DNA from: Methylobacterium sp. SyP6R
GTDB lineage: Bacteria > Pseudomonadota > Alphaproteobacteria > Rhizobiales > Beijerinckiaceae
Reading direction: 5' to 3'
Assembly (NCBI RefSeq): GCF_019216885.1
Contig: NZ_JAAQRC020000001.1
Coordinates: 2,604,001 to 2,668,000, forward strand
DNA length: 64,000 nt
Below are positions 22,121 to 31,923 of the stretch, one piece after another. The notes beneath the pieces were generated by a model that saw only the letters and a list, made by a program, of their open reading frames with translations, searched no databases and had not been told where the DNA came from. Each line of letters starts with the position of its first letter. Within the stretch, counting starts at the first letter, position 1. The translations under genes were made by a program, and so were the position numbers.

Positions 22121-22356
22121 AGCCCCTCGTCCCGCATCTGACGGACAACGGCAGTGATATCGACTGGCTTGGAAAGAGTTACCCGCCGTTCGCGAAGCCG
22201 ATCCATCTCCTCCTTCGTTACCGGCCGCGGCTCAGTCGGAATGAGCTGAATCAAATCCTCGTCCAGACGTGTGATGATCACCTCCTCACCCGCACTCGCC
22301 TTGGCGAGGAGTTCGGGCAAGCGGGTGATGGCGTCTTCCATCCTGTAATAGGCCAT
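22117..22356 (-). CDS. Antitoxin of the VapBC-like pair
   Basis: A 79-residue Phd/YefM-like antitoxin. The N-terminal half MEDAITRLPELLAKASAGEEVIITR matches the Phd-type DNA-binding fold (residues about 5-35). The C-terminal half is charged (PVTKEEMDRLRERRVTLSK) and should wrap the toxin. It precedes and overlaps the PIN-domain gene. Such complexes normally repress their own promoter, which would lie in the roughly 50 bases between its start and the glpV terminator. Confidence 0.87.
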   Translation of the reverse strand: MAYYRMEDAITRLPELLAKASAGEEVIITRLDEDLIQLIPTEPRPVTKEEMDRLRERRVTLSKPVDITAVVRQMRDEGL

Positions 22357-22408
22357 GACAACCTCCGTGGCGGCATCGGCCGCCAGGATACGGAATCCGG
22401 CCGTCCGC

Positions 22409-22442
22409 GAAAAGGAGAGCCGGGGCTGATGCGCCCCGGCTC
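22409..22442 (-). terminator. Rho-independent terminator after glpV
   Basis: Read on the minus strand, GAGCCGGGGC and GCCCCGGCTC form a perfect 10-bp stem with a six-base loop, followed by TCCTTTT. It lies eight bases after the glpV stop and should end the glycerol transport operon before the toxin-antitoxin genes. Confidence 0.8.
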
Positions 22443-22450
22443 CTTTAGCG

Positions 22451-24196
<1,746 letters not shown>

Positions 24197-24269
24197 ATGG
24201 TAGTCCTCCCTCTGGTGGTACTCGACCCGCCTGATGCCGGCTGGCTGCCGGACGTGGCGACGGGTTTTC

Positions 24270-24551
24270 TCAAGCGAAGCGGAACATCACCGCCCCGTAA
24301 ACGAGCGAGAGCGCGAGCGCCCATTCCAGGCTCGGGCCGACGAGGCCGAGCCAGGCGAGATTGATGAAGGCGGTGCCGACCAGCGTCAGGAACAGCCGGT
24401 CGCCCCGGGTGGTGGGGATGCGCAGGATCCCGACCTTCTCGGTCTCCGGGCGCCACAAAGCCAAAGCGGTCATCAGGGCGAGCAGGCCGGCGATGACCGC
24501 GAAGAAGGTCGCGGTCTGCCAGGTCCAGGCCATCCAGGCGAAATCGAGCAT
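24270..24551 (-). CDS. DUF2160 small membrane protein of the glycerol operon
   Basis: A 93-residue protein with three hydrophobic helices: about residues 12-30, 52-68 and 75-92 (FLTLVGTAFINLAWLGLVG and WALALSLVYGAVMFRF). It matches the DUF2160 small integral membrane family, which is regularly found between glpQ and glpV in alphaproteobacterial glycerol transport operons. Its biochemical role is unknown; an accessory subunit of the permease is a reasonable inference from this fixed position. Confidence 0.88.
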   Translation of the reverse strand: MLDFAWMAWTWQTATFFAVIAGLLALMTALALWRPETEKVGILRIPTTRGDRLFLTLVGTAFINLAWLGLVGPSLEWALALSLVYGAVMFRFA

Positions 24552-24569
24552 CGGACTGGCTCTCCCCGA

Positions 24570-25367
24570 TCACACCCGCCCGAGGGCGAAGCCCTTGGCG
24601 ATGTAGTTGCGCACGAACCAGATCACGAGGGCGCCCGGTACGATGGTGAGCACGCCGGCCGCTGCGAGCAGGCCCCAATCCATGCCGGCGGCCGAGACCG
24701 TGCGGGTCATGGTGGCGGCGATGGGCTTGGCGTCGACCGAGGTCAGGGTACGCGCCAGCAGCAGCTCGACCCAGGAGAACATGAAGCAGAAGAAGGCGGC
24801 GACGCCGATGCCCGACGCGATCAGCGGCATGAAGATTTTTACGAAGAACCGCGGGAAGGAATAGCCGTCGATCGCCGCGGTCTCGTCGATCTCGCGCGGC
24901 ACGCCGGACATGAAGCCTTCGAGAATCCACACCGCCAGCGGCACGTTGAACAGGCAATGGGCGAGCGCCACCGCCCAGGGCGTGTCGAACAGGCCGACCG
25001 CCGAGTAGAGGTTGAAGAACGGCAGCGCGAACACCGCCGGGGGCGCCATCCGGTTCGACAGCAGCCAGAAGAACAGGTGCTTGTCGCCGATGAAGCTGTA
25101 GCGCGAGAAGGCGTAGGCCGCCGGCAAAGCGAGCCCGATCGACAGGACGGTGTTGATCGCCACGTAGGACAGCGAGTTCAGGTAGCCGCCGTACCAGCTC
25201 GGATCGGTGAAGATCCGGACGTAATTGTCGAACGTGATGGCATGCGGCCAGAGCGTCATGCCGGAATTGATCTCCTGGTTGGTCTTCAGGCTCATGTTCA
25301 CGAGCCAGTAGATCGGGACCATCAGGAACAGGAGGTAGAGCGTCATCACGACGTGGCGCGGGCGCAT
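24570..25367 (-). CDS. glpQ: Glycerol ABC transporter permease GlpQ
   Basis: A 265-residue inner-membrane permease of the MalG type with about six helices. The EAA loop that docks with the ATPase reads SGVPREIDETAAIDGYSFPRFF (about residues 165-186). The ATG at 25367 overlaps the glpP stop by one base (TGATG), indicating translational coupling. Longer in-frame starts would run through glpP and are rejected. It pairs with GlpP to form the transmembrane channel. Confidence 0.94.
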   Translation of the reverse strand: MRPRHVVMTLYLLFLMVPIYWLVNMSLKTNQEINSGMTLWPHAITFDNYVRIFTDPSWYGGYLNSLSYVAINTVLSIGLALPAAYAFSRYSFIGDKHLFFWLLSNRMAPPAVFALPFFNLYSAVGLFDTPWAVALAHCLFNVPLAVWILEGFMSGVPREIDETAAIDGYSFPRFFVKIFMPLIASGIGVAAFFCFMFSWVELLLARTLTSVDAKPIAATMTRTVSAAGMDWGLLAAAGVLTIVPGALVIWFVRNYIAKGFALGRV

Positions 25368-26338
25368 CAGGCGGCCCTCCGGTCGAGCGGGATGGTGGTG
25401 GCGGGGGCCAAGCTGCCGGAGGCGGCCGCATCGGCCGGGTCGTCGGCCAGCACCGTGCGGTTGCCGGCGTCGACATTGGTCATCACGGTGTAGAACACCC
25501 AGCAGACGCTCAGGATGATGAGGTTGTAGACCAGCGACATCGCCGCCGCCCGGCCGAGATCGAACTGTCCCAAAGCCAGCTTGACGAGGTCGATCGACAG
25601 GAAGGTCGTGGCGTTGCCGGGCCCGCCGCCGGTGAGCACGAAGGGCTCGGTGTAGATCATGAACGAGTCCATGAAGCGCAGCAGCACGGCGATCAGCAGG
25701 ACGCGGCGCATCTTCGGCAGCTGGATGGTGCGGAAGATCGCCCACTGGCTCGCCCCGTCGATGCGGGCAGCCTGGTAATAGGCGTCGGGGATCGACTTGA
25801 GACCTGCGTAGCACAGCAGCGCGACGAGGCTGGTCCAGTGCCAGACATCCATGGTCACGATGGTGACCCAGGCGGCGAGCGCCGAGCCGGCGTAGTTGTA
25901 GTCGATGCCGAGGCTGTTGAGGGTCGCGCCGAGGAGCCCGATATCGGTGCGGGCGAAGACCTGCCAGATCGTGCCGACGACGTTCCACGGGATGAGGAGC
26001 GGCAGGGCCATCAGCACGAGGCAGAAGGCGACCGAGCGGCCCTCCCGCGGCATCGACAGGGCGACCGCAATGCCGAGCGGCACCTCGATCGCCAGGATGA
26101 TCGCGGAGAACAGGAGGTTGCGCCACAGCGAATCGAAGAAGCGCTCGCCGAACTGGGTCGAGGGATCGAGCAGTTCCTGGAACCAGCCGAGGCCGTTCCA
26201 GAAGAACTGGTTGTTCCCGAACGTGTCCTGGAACGAGTAATTGACCACCGTCATCAGCGGCAGCACCGCCGAGAAGGCGACGACGGCGAAGACCGGCAGG
26301 ACGAGGAGCCAGGCCTTCTGGTTGACGGTCTTGGTCAT
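25367..26338 (-). CDS. glpP: Glycerol ABC transporter permease GlpP
   Basis: A 323-residue MalF-type permease. The first helix is at about residues 8-30 (AWLLVLPVFAVVAFSAVLPL), with further helices up to about 290. The EAA loop is KSIPDAYYQAARIDGASQWAIF (about residues 180-200). Its ATG overlaps the glpT stop by four bases. A tail of about 30 polar residues rich in Ala and Asp follows the last helix. Confidence 0.94.
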   Translation of the reverse strand: MTKTVNQKAWLLVLPVFAVVAFSAVLPLMTVVNYSFQDTFGNNQFFWNGLGWFQELLDPSTQFGERFFDSLWRNLLFSAIILAIEVPLGIAVALSMPREGRSVAFCLVLMALPLLIPWNVVGTIWQVFARTDIGLLGATLNSLGIDYNYAGSALAAWVTIVTMDVWHWTSLVALLCYAGLKSIPDAYYQAARIDGASQWAIFRTIQLPKMRRVLLIAVLLRFMDSFMIYTEPFVLTGGGPGNATTFLSIDLVKLALGQFDLGRAAAMSLVYNLIILSVCWVFYTVMTNVDAGNRTVLADDPADAAASGSLAPATTIPLDRRAA

Positions 26339-27432
26339 GCGGCCTCTCCCGGCACCAGGGCGCCGTCGGCGTAGATGTGGATCTGGCGCGGATCGAGGGT
26401 CAGCGCCGCTTCCGCTCCGTCGAGGCTCTGGCCCTCCGCCACCGTGGCGACGAGGGGCCGGCCGCCGAGTTCGACCCGGGCGAGGCGCTGGCGGCCGATA
26501 TCGTCGATGCGCTTGACCTGCACCGGCAAAGTGAATCCCTTGCCGAGGCCCTTCGGCGCCAGATGCACGTATTCGGGCCGCACACCGAGCTCGATGCGCT
26601 TGCCCTGGGGCAGGCCGGAATAGTGCCGGGCGAGCGGGATGGCGTGGCCCTCGATCGTCGCGGTCGCGCCCTGCACAATCGCCGGCAGCAGGTTCATGCC
26701 CGGCGAGCCGATGAAGTGGCCGACGAAGGTGTGGGCCGGGCGCTCGAAGAGTTCGTCCGGCGTGCCGGTCTGCACCACCGCGCCGTCATGCATCACCACC
26801 ACCGTATCGGCGAAGGTCAGCGCCTCGGTCTGGTCGTGGGTGACGTAGATCATCGTCAGGTCGAGCTTGCGGTGAAGCTCCTTGAGGGTCGAACGCAGCT
26901 GCCATTTCAGATGCGGGTCGATGACGGTGAGCGGCTCGTCGAACAGGATCGCCGCCACGTCCGGGCGCACGAGGCCCCGGCCGAGCGAGATTTTTTGCTT
27001 CATATCCGCCGTCAGGTTGTTGGCGCGGCGGTCGAGCACCCGGGTGAGGTCGAGGAGACCGGCGATCTCCTCCACCCGCGACCGGATGGTGGCCGGCGCC
27101 ACGCGGCGGTTCTTCAACGGAAAGGCCAGGTTCTCCCGCACCGTCATGGTGTCGTAGACGACCGGGAACTGGAACACCTGAGCGATGTTGCGCCCCTCGG
27201 TCGGCACCGTGGTGACGTCGCGGTCGTCGAACAGGATGCGGCCGCGGGTCGGGACCACGAGGCCCGAGATGATGTTGAGCAACGTGGACTTGCCGCAGCC
27301 GGAAGGGCCGAGCAGCGCGTAGGCCCCGCCCTGGCGCCAAACGTGGTCGATTTCCTTGAGCGCGTAATCCTGCGGCCCCTGCGGGTTCGGGCCGTAGGCG
27401 TGGGCGAGATGATCGAGGGTGATGCGGGCCAT
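26335..27432 (-). CDS. glpT: Glycerol ABC transporter ATPase GlpT
   Basis: A 365-residue sugar-type ABC ATPase with a C-terminal TOBE domain. Walker A is canonical (GPSGCGKST, residues 42-50), as are Walker B (AILFDEP, Asp165-Glu166) and the H-loop (YVTHDQ, His199). The ABC signature that should read LSGGQ is replaced by LTADMKQ (about 140-146), although the following ISLGRGLVRP helix is kept. It is paired with GlpS, which has an intact signature but an altered H-loop. The GlpT name here is the rhizobial ATPase, not the E. coli glycerol-3-phosphate antiporter. Confidence 0.93.
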   Translation of the reverse strand: MARITLDHLAHAYGPNPQGPQDYALKEIDHVWRQGGAYALLGPSGCGKSTLLNIISGLVVPTRGRILFDDRDVTTVPTEGRNIAQVFQFPVVYDTMTVRENLAFPLKNRRVAPATIRSRVEEIAGLLDLTRVLDRRANNLTADMKQKISLGRGLVRPDVAAILFDEPLTVIDPHLKWQLRSTLKELHRKLDLTMIYVTHDQTEALTFADTVVVMHDGAVVQTGTPDELFERPAHTFVGHFIGSPGMNLLPAIVQGATATIEGHAIPLARHYSGLPQGKRIELGVRPEYVHLAPKGLGKGFTLPVQVKRIDDIGRQRLARVELGGRPLVATVAEGQSLDGAEAALTLDPRQIHIYADGALVPGEAA

Positions 27433-27447
27433 GGATCCCCTCTTGCG

Positions 27448-28533
27448 TCAGGCCGCCACGGGCAGGTCGAGGGCGGCCGTGCGGCCGCTTGCGTCGAACA
27501 CCAGGGCATGGCGGGGGTCGAGAGTGGCGGTCACCGCCGTGCCGGGCTCCAGCCGGCGCACGCCGGCCACCAGCGCGATCAGGCGGCTCTCGCCGGCATC
27601 GACGTGGACGTAGCTCTCCGAGCCGGTGATCTCGGCGACCGAGACGGTGGCCGGCAGCGCGATCGCCTCCCCCGGCAGGGGATCGAGGGCGAGGTGATGG
27701 GCGCGAAAGCCGATCGTGTAGGCGCCGTCCGGCACACTGGCGAGCGGGCCGGTCGCCCGGACCTGGCCGCCGGTGGGAAGCAGGATCCGGCCGCCGGTCT
27801 TCGTCACGGGAAGCGTGTTGAGCGGCGGATCGGAGAAGACCTTGGCGGTGACGAGGTCCTGGGGCCGGCGGTAGACGTCCGGCGTCGGGCCGACCTGCGT
27901 GACGCGGCCCTGGTGCAGGGTGGCGGTGCGCCCGCCGAGCATCAGGGCCTCGGCCGGCTCGGTGGTGGCGTAGACGAAGATCGCGCCGGTGGCGGCGAAG
28001 ATGCGCGGCAATTCCTCGCGCAGTTCCTCGCGCAGCTTGTAGTCAAGGTTCGCCAGCGGCTCGTCCATCAGCACGAGGTCGGCGCGCTTGCACAAGGCCC
28101 GGGCGATGGCGGTACGCTGCTGCTGGCCGCCCGAGAGTTCGAGCGGCTTGCGCTTGAGGTAGGGCGTCAGCCGCAGCAACCCCGCCGCCTCCTGCACCCG
28201 CGCCTCGATCTCCCCCTTCGCCACGCCCGCAACCCGCATCGGCGAGGCGATGTTCTCGTAGACCGAGAGCGAGGGGTAGTTGATGAATTGCTGGTAGACC
28301 ATCGCGACGTTGCGGCGTTGCACCGGCAGCCCGGTCACGTCCTTGCCGTCGGCGATGATCCGTCCTTCGCTCGGCGCCTCGAGCCCGGCCATCAGGCGCA
28401 TCAGGGTAGTCTTGCCGGCGAGCGTCTGGCCGAGCAGCACGTTGAGCGAGCCCTTGGGCAGGGCGAGGCTCACGTCGCGGATATGCGTCTCGGGGCCGAC
28501 CCGCTTGGTGACGTTCTCCAGGATCAGGGTCAT
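27448..28533 (-). CDS. glpS: Glycerol ABC transporter ATPase GlpS
   Basis: A 361-residue ABC ATPase, partner of GlpT. Walker A fits the GxxxxGKT rule but with unusual residues (GQTLAGKTT, 35-43). The signature [10 protein letters not shown] (131-140) and Walker B LVLMDEP (Asp157-Glu158) are canonical. The H-loop histidine is replaced: the stretch reads [11 protein letters not shown], with Thr191 where His is expected. A TOBE-like C-terminal domain covers residues about 240-355. It lies 15 bp upstream of glpT and 23 bp downstream of glpD. Confidence 0.93.
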   Translation of the reverse strand: MTLILENVTKRVGPETHIRDVSLALPKGSLNVLLGQTLAGKTTLMRLMAGLEAPSEGRIIADGKDVTGLPVQRRNVAMVYQQFINYPSLSVYENIASPMRVAGVAKGEIEARVQEAAGLLRLTPYLKRKPLELSGGQQQRTAIARALCKRADLVLMDEPLANLDYKLREELREELPRIFAATGAIFVYATTEPAEALMLGGRTATLHQGRVTQVGPTPDVYRRPQDLVTAKVFSDPPLNTLPVTKTGGRILLPTGGQVRATGPLASVPDGAYTIGFRAHHLALDPLPGEAIALPATVSVAEITGSESYVHVDAGESRLIALVAGVRRLEPGTAVTATLDPRHALVFDASGRTAALDLPVAA

Positions 28534-28556
28534 GGCGCCCTCCCGTCTCTTCTTGG

Positions 28557-30143
28557 TTAGGCCGCGTCGGACGTGGCAGCGGCGCGGCGCATGTAGTCGT
28601 CGAGGGCGGCGGCCTCGGCGGGGGTGACCCTAAGGCCGAGCTTCGAGCGGCGCCAGAGCACGTCCTCGGCGCTCACCGCCCATTCGCGGCGCATCAGGTG
28701 GCACACCTCACGCTCGGTGAGGTCGGCACCGAAGAGCCGGCCGAGATCGGCCAAGGACCGCGCCCCGCTCAGGATCTCGCGGGCATCGGTGCCGTAGGCC
28801 CGCACCAGCCGGGCGATCAGCGTCTCGGGGATTCCCGGATGCTGGCGCGCGAGCCCGGCCACCACGTCGTCGTAGCTCTCCTTCGGGAAGTTGCCACCTG
28901 GCAAGACCGCGCCAGCGGTCCACGGCGCCTTGGCGGCCGCCGGCAGGTGGTCCTTCAGCCGGTCGAGGGCCGATTCGGCCAGCCGCCGATAGGTGGTGAT
29001 CTTGCCGCCGAAGACCGAGAGCATCGCCGGCTGGCCCTCCGGCGCGTCGAGGGTCAGCACGTAGTCGCGGGTGGCTTCCTGGGCCTTCGAGGCGCCGTCG
29101 TCGTAGAGCGGGCGCACGCCGGAATAGGTCCACACCACCTCGTCGCGGGTGACCGGCTCGCGAAAATATTCGCTCGCCGCGGCGCAGAGATAGGCGATCT
29201 CCTCCTCGCTCGCCTTCACGTCGGCGGGGTCGCCCGTGTAGTCGCGGTCGGTGGTGCCGATCAGCGTGAAGTCGCGCTCGTAGGGGATCGCGAAGATGAT
29301 GCGCTGGTCGGCATTCTGGAAGATGTAGGCGCGGTCGTGCTGGAACAGGCGGCGCACCACGATGTGGCTGCCCTGGACGAGACGCACGCCCTCGGTGGAG
29401 TTGGCCCTCGCCACGCCGGTGAGCACGTTCGCCACCCACGGACCGGCGGCATTGACGAGGGTGCGGGCCCGCACGGTATCGCGGGCGCCGGTCTGGCGGT
29501 CCTCGACCGTCAGTTCCCACAGCCCCCCGGCGCGGGCGGCGGTGACGACCCGGGTGCGGGTGCGGATCATCGCGCCGCGCTCGGCGGCGTCGCGGGCGTT
29601 CAGCACCACGAGGCGCGAATCCTCGACCCAGCAATCCGAATATTCGAACGCGCGGCGAAAGCCGGGTTTCAGCGGCTCGCCGGCGGGATCCCGGGTGAGG
29701 TCGAGGGTGCGGGTGCCGGGCAGGCGCTTGCGGCCGCCGAGGTTGTCGTAGAGCAGGAGGCCGAGGCGCAGGAGCCAGCCGGGCCGCAAGCCCGAATGGT
29801 GCGGCAGCACGAAGCGCAGGGGCCAGACGATGTGGGGCGCCATGCCCCACAGCACCTCGCGCTCCATCAGGGCCTCGCGGACCAGGCGGAACTCGTAGTG
29901 TTCGAGGTAGCGCAGGCCGCCATGGATCAGCTTGGTCGAGGTCGAGGAGGTGCCGCTCGCCAGGTCGTTCTGCTCGAACAGCGCCACCGAGGCGCCGCGG
30001 CCGACCGCGTCGCGGGCGATGCCGCAGCCATTGATGCCGCCGCCGATCACCGCGAGGTCGAACACCCCGCGCTCGTCGCCGGGCTGCTGCCTGGGGGCCA
30101 AAGCCACCTCCCTGTCGGAGCCATTCGGCTCTTTCGTTTGCAT
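28557..30143 (-). CDS. glpD: Aerobic glycerol-3-phosphate dehydrogenase GlpD
   Basis: A 528-residue FAD-dependent membrane-associated dehydrogenase that oxidises glycerol 3-phosphate to dihydroxyacetone phosphate and passes electrons to quinone. The FAD dinucleotide motif is FDLAVIGGGINGCGIARDA (about residues 28-46). The family segments GTSSTSTKLIHGGLRYLE and TDRDYTGDPADVKASEEEI are intact. It is the first structural gene of the transporter operon, so uptake and oxidation are co-expressed. The N-terminal 25 residues before the FAD motif are a charged extension. Confidence 0.96.
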   Translation of the reverse strand: MQTKEPNGSDREVALAPRQQPGDERGVFDLAVIGGGINGCGIARDAVGRGASVALFEQNDLASGTSSTSTKLIHGGLRYLEHYEFRLVREALMEREVLWGMAPHIVWPLRFVLPHHSGLRPGWLLRLGLLLYDNLGGRKRLPGTRTLDLTRDPAGEPLKPGFRRAFEYSDCWVEDSRLVVLNARDAAERGAMIRTRTRVVTAARAGGLWELTVEDRQTGARDTVRARTLVNAAGPWVANVLTGVARANSTEGVRLVQGSHIVVRRLFQHDRAYIFQNADQRIIFAIPYERDFTLIGTTDRDYTGDPADVKASEEEIAYLCAAASEYFREPVTRDEVVWTYSGVRPLYDDGASKAQEATRDYVLTLDAPEGQPAMLSVFGGKITTYRRLAESALDRLKDHLPAAAKAPWTAGAVLPGGNFPKESYDDVVAGLARQHPGIPETLIARLVRAYGTDAREILSGARSLADLGRLFGADLTEREVCHLMRREWAVSAEDVLWRRSKLGLRVTPAEAAALDDYMRRAAATSDAA

Positions 30144-30181
30144 CCTGACGCGAATCTAGCCGCAGCCGGATGCAGGCGCAA

Positions 30182-30232
30182 GCGAAACCGAAAGGAAGAA
30201 GGCGCGAACGAAAGTCCGATGCTTTCGGTTCG
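30182..30232. promoter_or_regulatory. Candidate GlpR operator region between glpR and glpD
   Basis: The 107-bp gap before glpD holds repeated CGAAA-type motifs: GCGAAACCGAAAGG (30182-30195) and the near-inverted pair CGAACGAAAG (30206-30215) and CTTTCGGTTCG (30222-30232). DeoR-family repressors of alphaproteobacteria often bind TTTCG/CGAAA repeats, so this is a plausible operator and promoter zone. I could not assign -35 and -10 boxes. Confidence 0.45.
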
Positions 30233-30250
30233 GGTGTCTTGCGGTTTCGG

Positions 30251-31060
30251 CTATTCCGCGGCGTCGGAGGTCTCGTGCGCGCTCAAACCCGCCTCGACCA
30301 GTTCGACGCGGTGCGCGGCGCACATCTCCCTCAGGGCCGCGGAGGGCAGCGCGTCGGTGACGAAGGAGTCGAGCTCGCGCAGGTGGCCGACCCGGATCGG
30401 CGCCGAGCGCTCCAGCTTCAGCTTGTCGGCGACCAGGATCACCCGGCGGGCATTCTCGATGATGGCGCGGGCGACCCTGACCTCGCGATAGTCGAAATCG
30501 AGGAGCGTGCCGTCCTCGTCGATCGCCGAGACGCCGATCACCGCGTAATCGACCTTGAACTGGTTGATGAAATCGACCGCCGCCGAGCCGATCACCGCCC
30601 CGTCGGCCCGCCGCACCGGCCCGCCGGCGACGATCAGGCTCATCTTCGGGTGGCGGTAGAGCAGGGTCGCGACGTTGAGGTTGTTGGTGATGACCAGCAG
30701 GTCCTCATGGTCGCCGAGCGCGCGCGCCACCTCCTCGGTGGTGGTGCCGATGTTGATGAACAGGGAGGCGTTGTTGGGGATGAGCCGGGCCGCCGCCTCG
30801 CCGATCGCCCGCTTCTCGCCATGGGCGACGAGGCGGCGGGCCTCGTAGGAGACGTTCTCGACGCCCGAGGCCACCACGGCGCCGCCATGGATGCGCGACA
30901 GCAGCCGGCTGTCGCACAATTCGTTCAGGTCCTTGCGGATCGTCTGCGGCGTCACCTCGAACCGCGCCGCCAGATCCTCGACGCTGACCCGCCCGTGCAG
31001 GCGGGCGAGGGCGAGGATGTCCTGCTGGCGCTGGGAAACCTGGTCGATCACGACGCGCAT
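30251..31060 (-). CDS. glpR: DeoR-family repressor, probable GlpR
   Basis: A 269-residue transcription factor. The N-terminal winged helix (RQQDILALARLHGRVSVEDLAARFEVTPQTIRKDL, about residues 10-44) is the DeoR signature. The C-terminal DeoRC sensor domain carries SLFINIGTTTEEVARAL, VITNNLNVATLL and the GASAIDEDG-like segment VIGVSAIDEDGTLLDFDYREV. The effector in this family is usually a sugar phosphate, here presumably glycerol 3-phosphate. The start is taken at the ATG before RVVIDQVSQ; upstream alternatives add a proline-rich leader. It is read in the same direction as the operon it should repress. Confidence 0.88.
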   Translation of the reverse strand: MRVVIDQVSQRQQDILALARLHGRVSVEDLAARFEVTPQTIRKDLNELCDSRLLSRIHGGAVVASGVENVSYEARRLVAHGEKRAIGEAAARLIPNNASLFINIGTTTEEVARALGDHEDLLVITNNLNVATLLYRHPKMSLIVAGGPVRRADGAVIGSAAVDFINQFKVDYAVIGVSAIDEDGTLLDFDYREVRVARAIIENARRVILVADKLKLERSAPIRVGHLRELDSFVTDALPSAALREMCAAHRVELVEAGLSAHETSDAAE

Positions 31061-31188
31061 GCCTTGTTCTTGCCCGCGGGGAGCCGCGGGGGCGGGCATT
31101 GTCGGGGCAAGCGGGGGCGGGCGCAATCGGGTGGGATCGATCGTCCGGGGGCTGTGCCGTCTGCTACGATCGCAGGCGGAGGTGGATC

Positions 31189-31455
31189 ATGACACGGACC
31201 CTGACGATCACGCTCGACGACGATCTCGTCGCGTTCATCGACCGTCGGATCGCCAGCGGCCGCTCTGCCTCGGCCGGGGAGGTCATCGAGGCGGGTTTGC
31301 GCTTGCTCGAAGCGCACGACACCGCGCGCGACGGGCTGCGGGCAGCGGGCAGCGGGCAGCGGGCAGCGTTGATCGAGGGCGAGGCCAGCCGTGGGTTCGA
31401 AGATTTCGATGCCGACAGGTTTCTGGCATCGATGCGACGACCCGCTTTGTCATAG
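31189..31455 (+). CDS. Orphan ParD-like antitoxin with internal repeat expansion
   Basis: An 88-residue ribbon-helix-helix protein. The N-terminus TLTITLDDDLVAFIDRRIASGRSASAGEVIEAGLRLLE matches ParD antitoxins, and the C-terminal toxin-wrapping part ends in FEDFDADRFLASMRR. Between them lie four tandem copies of the 7-mer GGCAGCG; relative to a single copy this adds 21 bases and keeps the frame. No ParE-type toxin gene follows; instead there are palindromic repeats and an IS110 element. The toxin was either lost or never present here. Confidence 0.8.
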   Translation: MTRTLTITLDDDLVAFIDRRIASGRSASAGEVIEAGLRLLEAHDTARDGLRAAGSGQRAALIEGEASRGFEDFDADRFLASMRRPALS

Positions 31456-31496
31456 GTCCTGTCTAATTTTCTTCGACAATATTGACACCCACCGCG

Positions 31497-31631
31497 TCAT
31501 TCCGGGGCCGCGTAGCGGATCCCGGAATCCAGAACCGCAGCTGTTTCAGAAAAAGGCGAATCGCAACCCACTCCATCCTACTCCACCTGCGGCTCTGGAT
31601 TCCGGGCTCCGCTTACGCGGCCCCGGAATGA
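31497..31631. repeat. Intergenic palindromic repeat, family 2 (copy 2)
   Basis: The arms TCATTCCGGGGCCGCGTAGC...GGAATCCAGAACCGCAG and CTGCGGCTCTGGATTCCGGGC...GGCCCCGGAATGA are closely related to the copies at 19992-20129 and 50093-50230. It lies 40 bases after the ParD-like gene and ends about 11 bases before a family 3 repeat. Confidence 0.85.
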
Positions 31632-31642
31632 CTCGGCGGGTG

Positions 31643-31723
31643 TCATACGCTTTCCGATTGATCGCTTCGCGATGCGGAACGCGGCTTCGCTCAGGCGCCG
31701 CGCGGACTGATGATACGGAATCC
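31643..31723. repeat. Family 3 repeat, left 81 bp (split by IS110)
   Basis: This begins TCATACGCTTTCCG and contains CGCTTCGCGATGCGG and GCTCAGGCGCCGCGCGG. It matches the first 81 bp of the uninterrupted copy at 49736-49843. The remaining 27 bp of the element are at 33142-33168, on the far side of the IS110 insertion. Confidence 0.85.
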
Positions 31724-31923
31724 TGTACCTGATGTGTGGCCGTAGGCTGCTACGGCGAGGGCATCCGGCGGTCTCACGGTTTCCCGGTCTGCGTCCCCTG
31801 TCGCTCAACGGCGACGGCCGCACGATCGCCTTCCGGCCTGATCCCGGATGTCCTGATGGCTGCTCCGGACAGTCGATCGGGCCCTGCCTCGTGCAGGCGC
31901 CCGCGTACAGGACAGGATCACCC
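31724..31923 (+). ncRNA. Candidate IS110 guide (bridge) RNA region
   Basis: The 200 bases between the left end and the transposase start contain several hairpins: GCCGTAG/CTACGGC with a four-base loop (31739-31756), GTCGC/GCGAC around 31800, a TGTCC/GGACA pair near 31850 and CCTGC/GCAGG near 31890. IS110 elements encode a structured guide RNA in a non-coding end, and this stretch has the right size. I could not identify guide loops with certainty; ATCCGG and CTTCCGG segments resemble the target but are short. Confidence 0.4.

Noticed and set aside
28899..28914. GTTGCCACCTGGCAAG inside glpD, resembling parS
   Set aside because: It lacks the final AAC and the central GC; coding sequence explains it.
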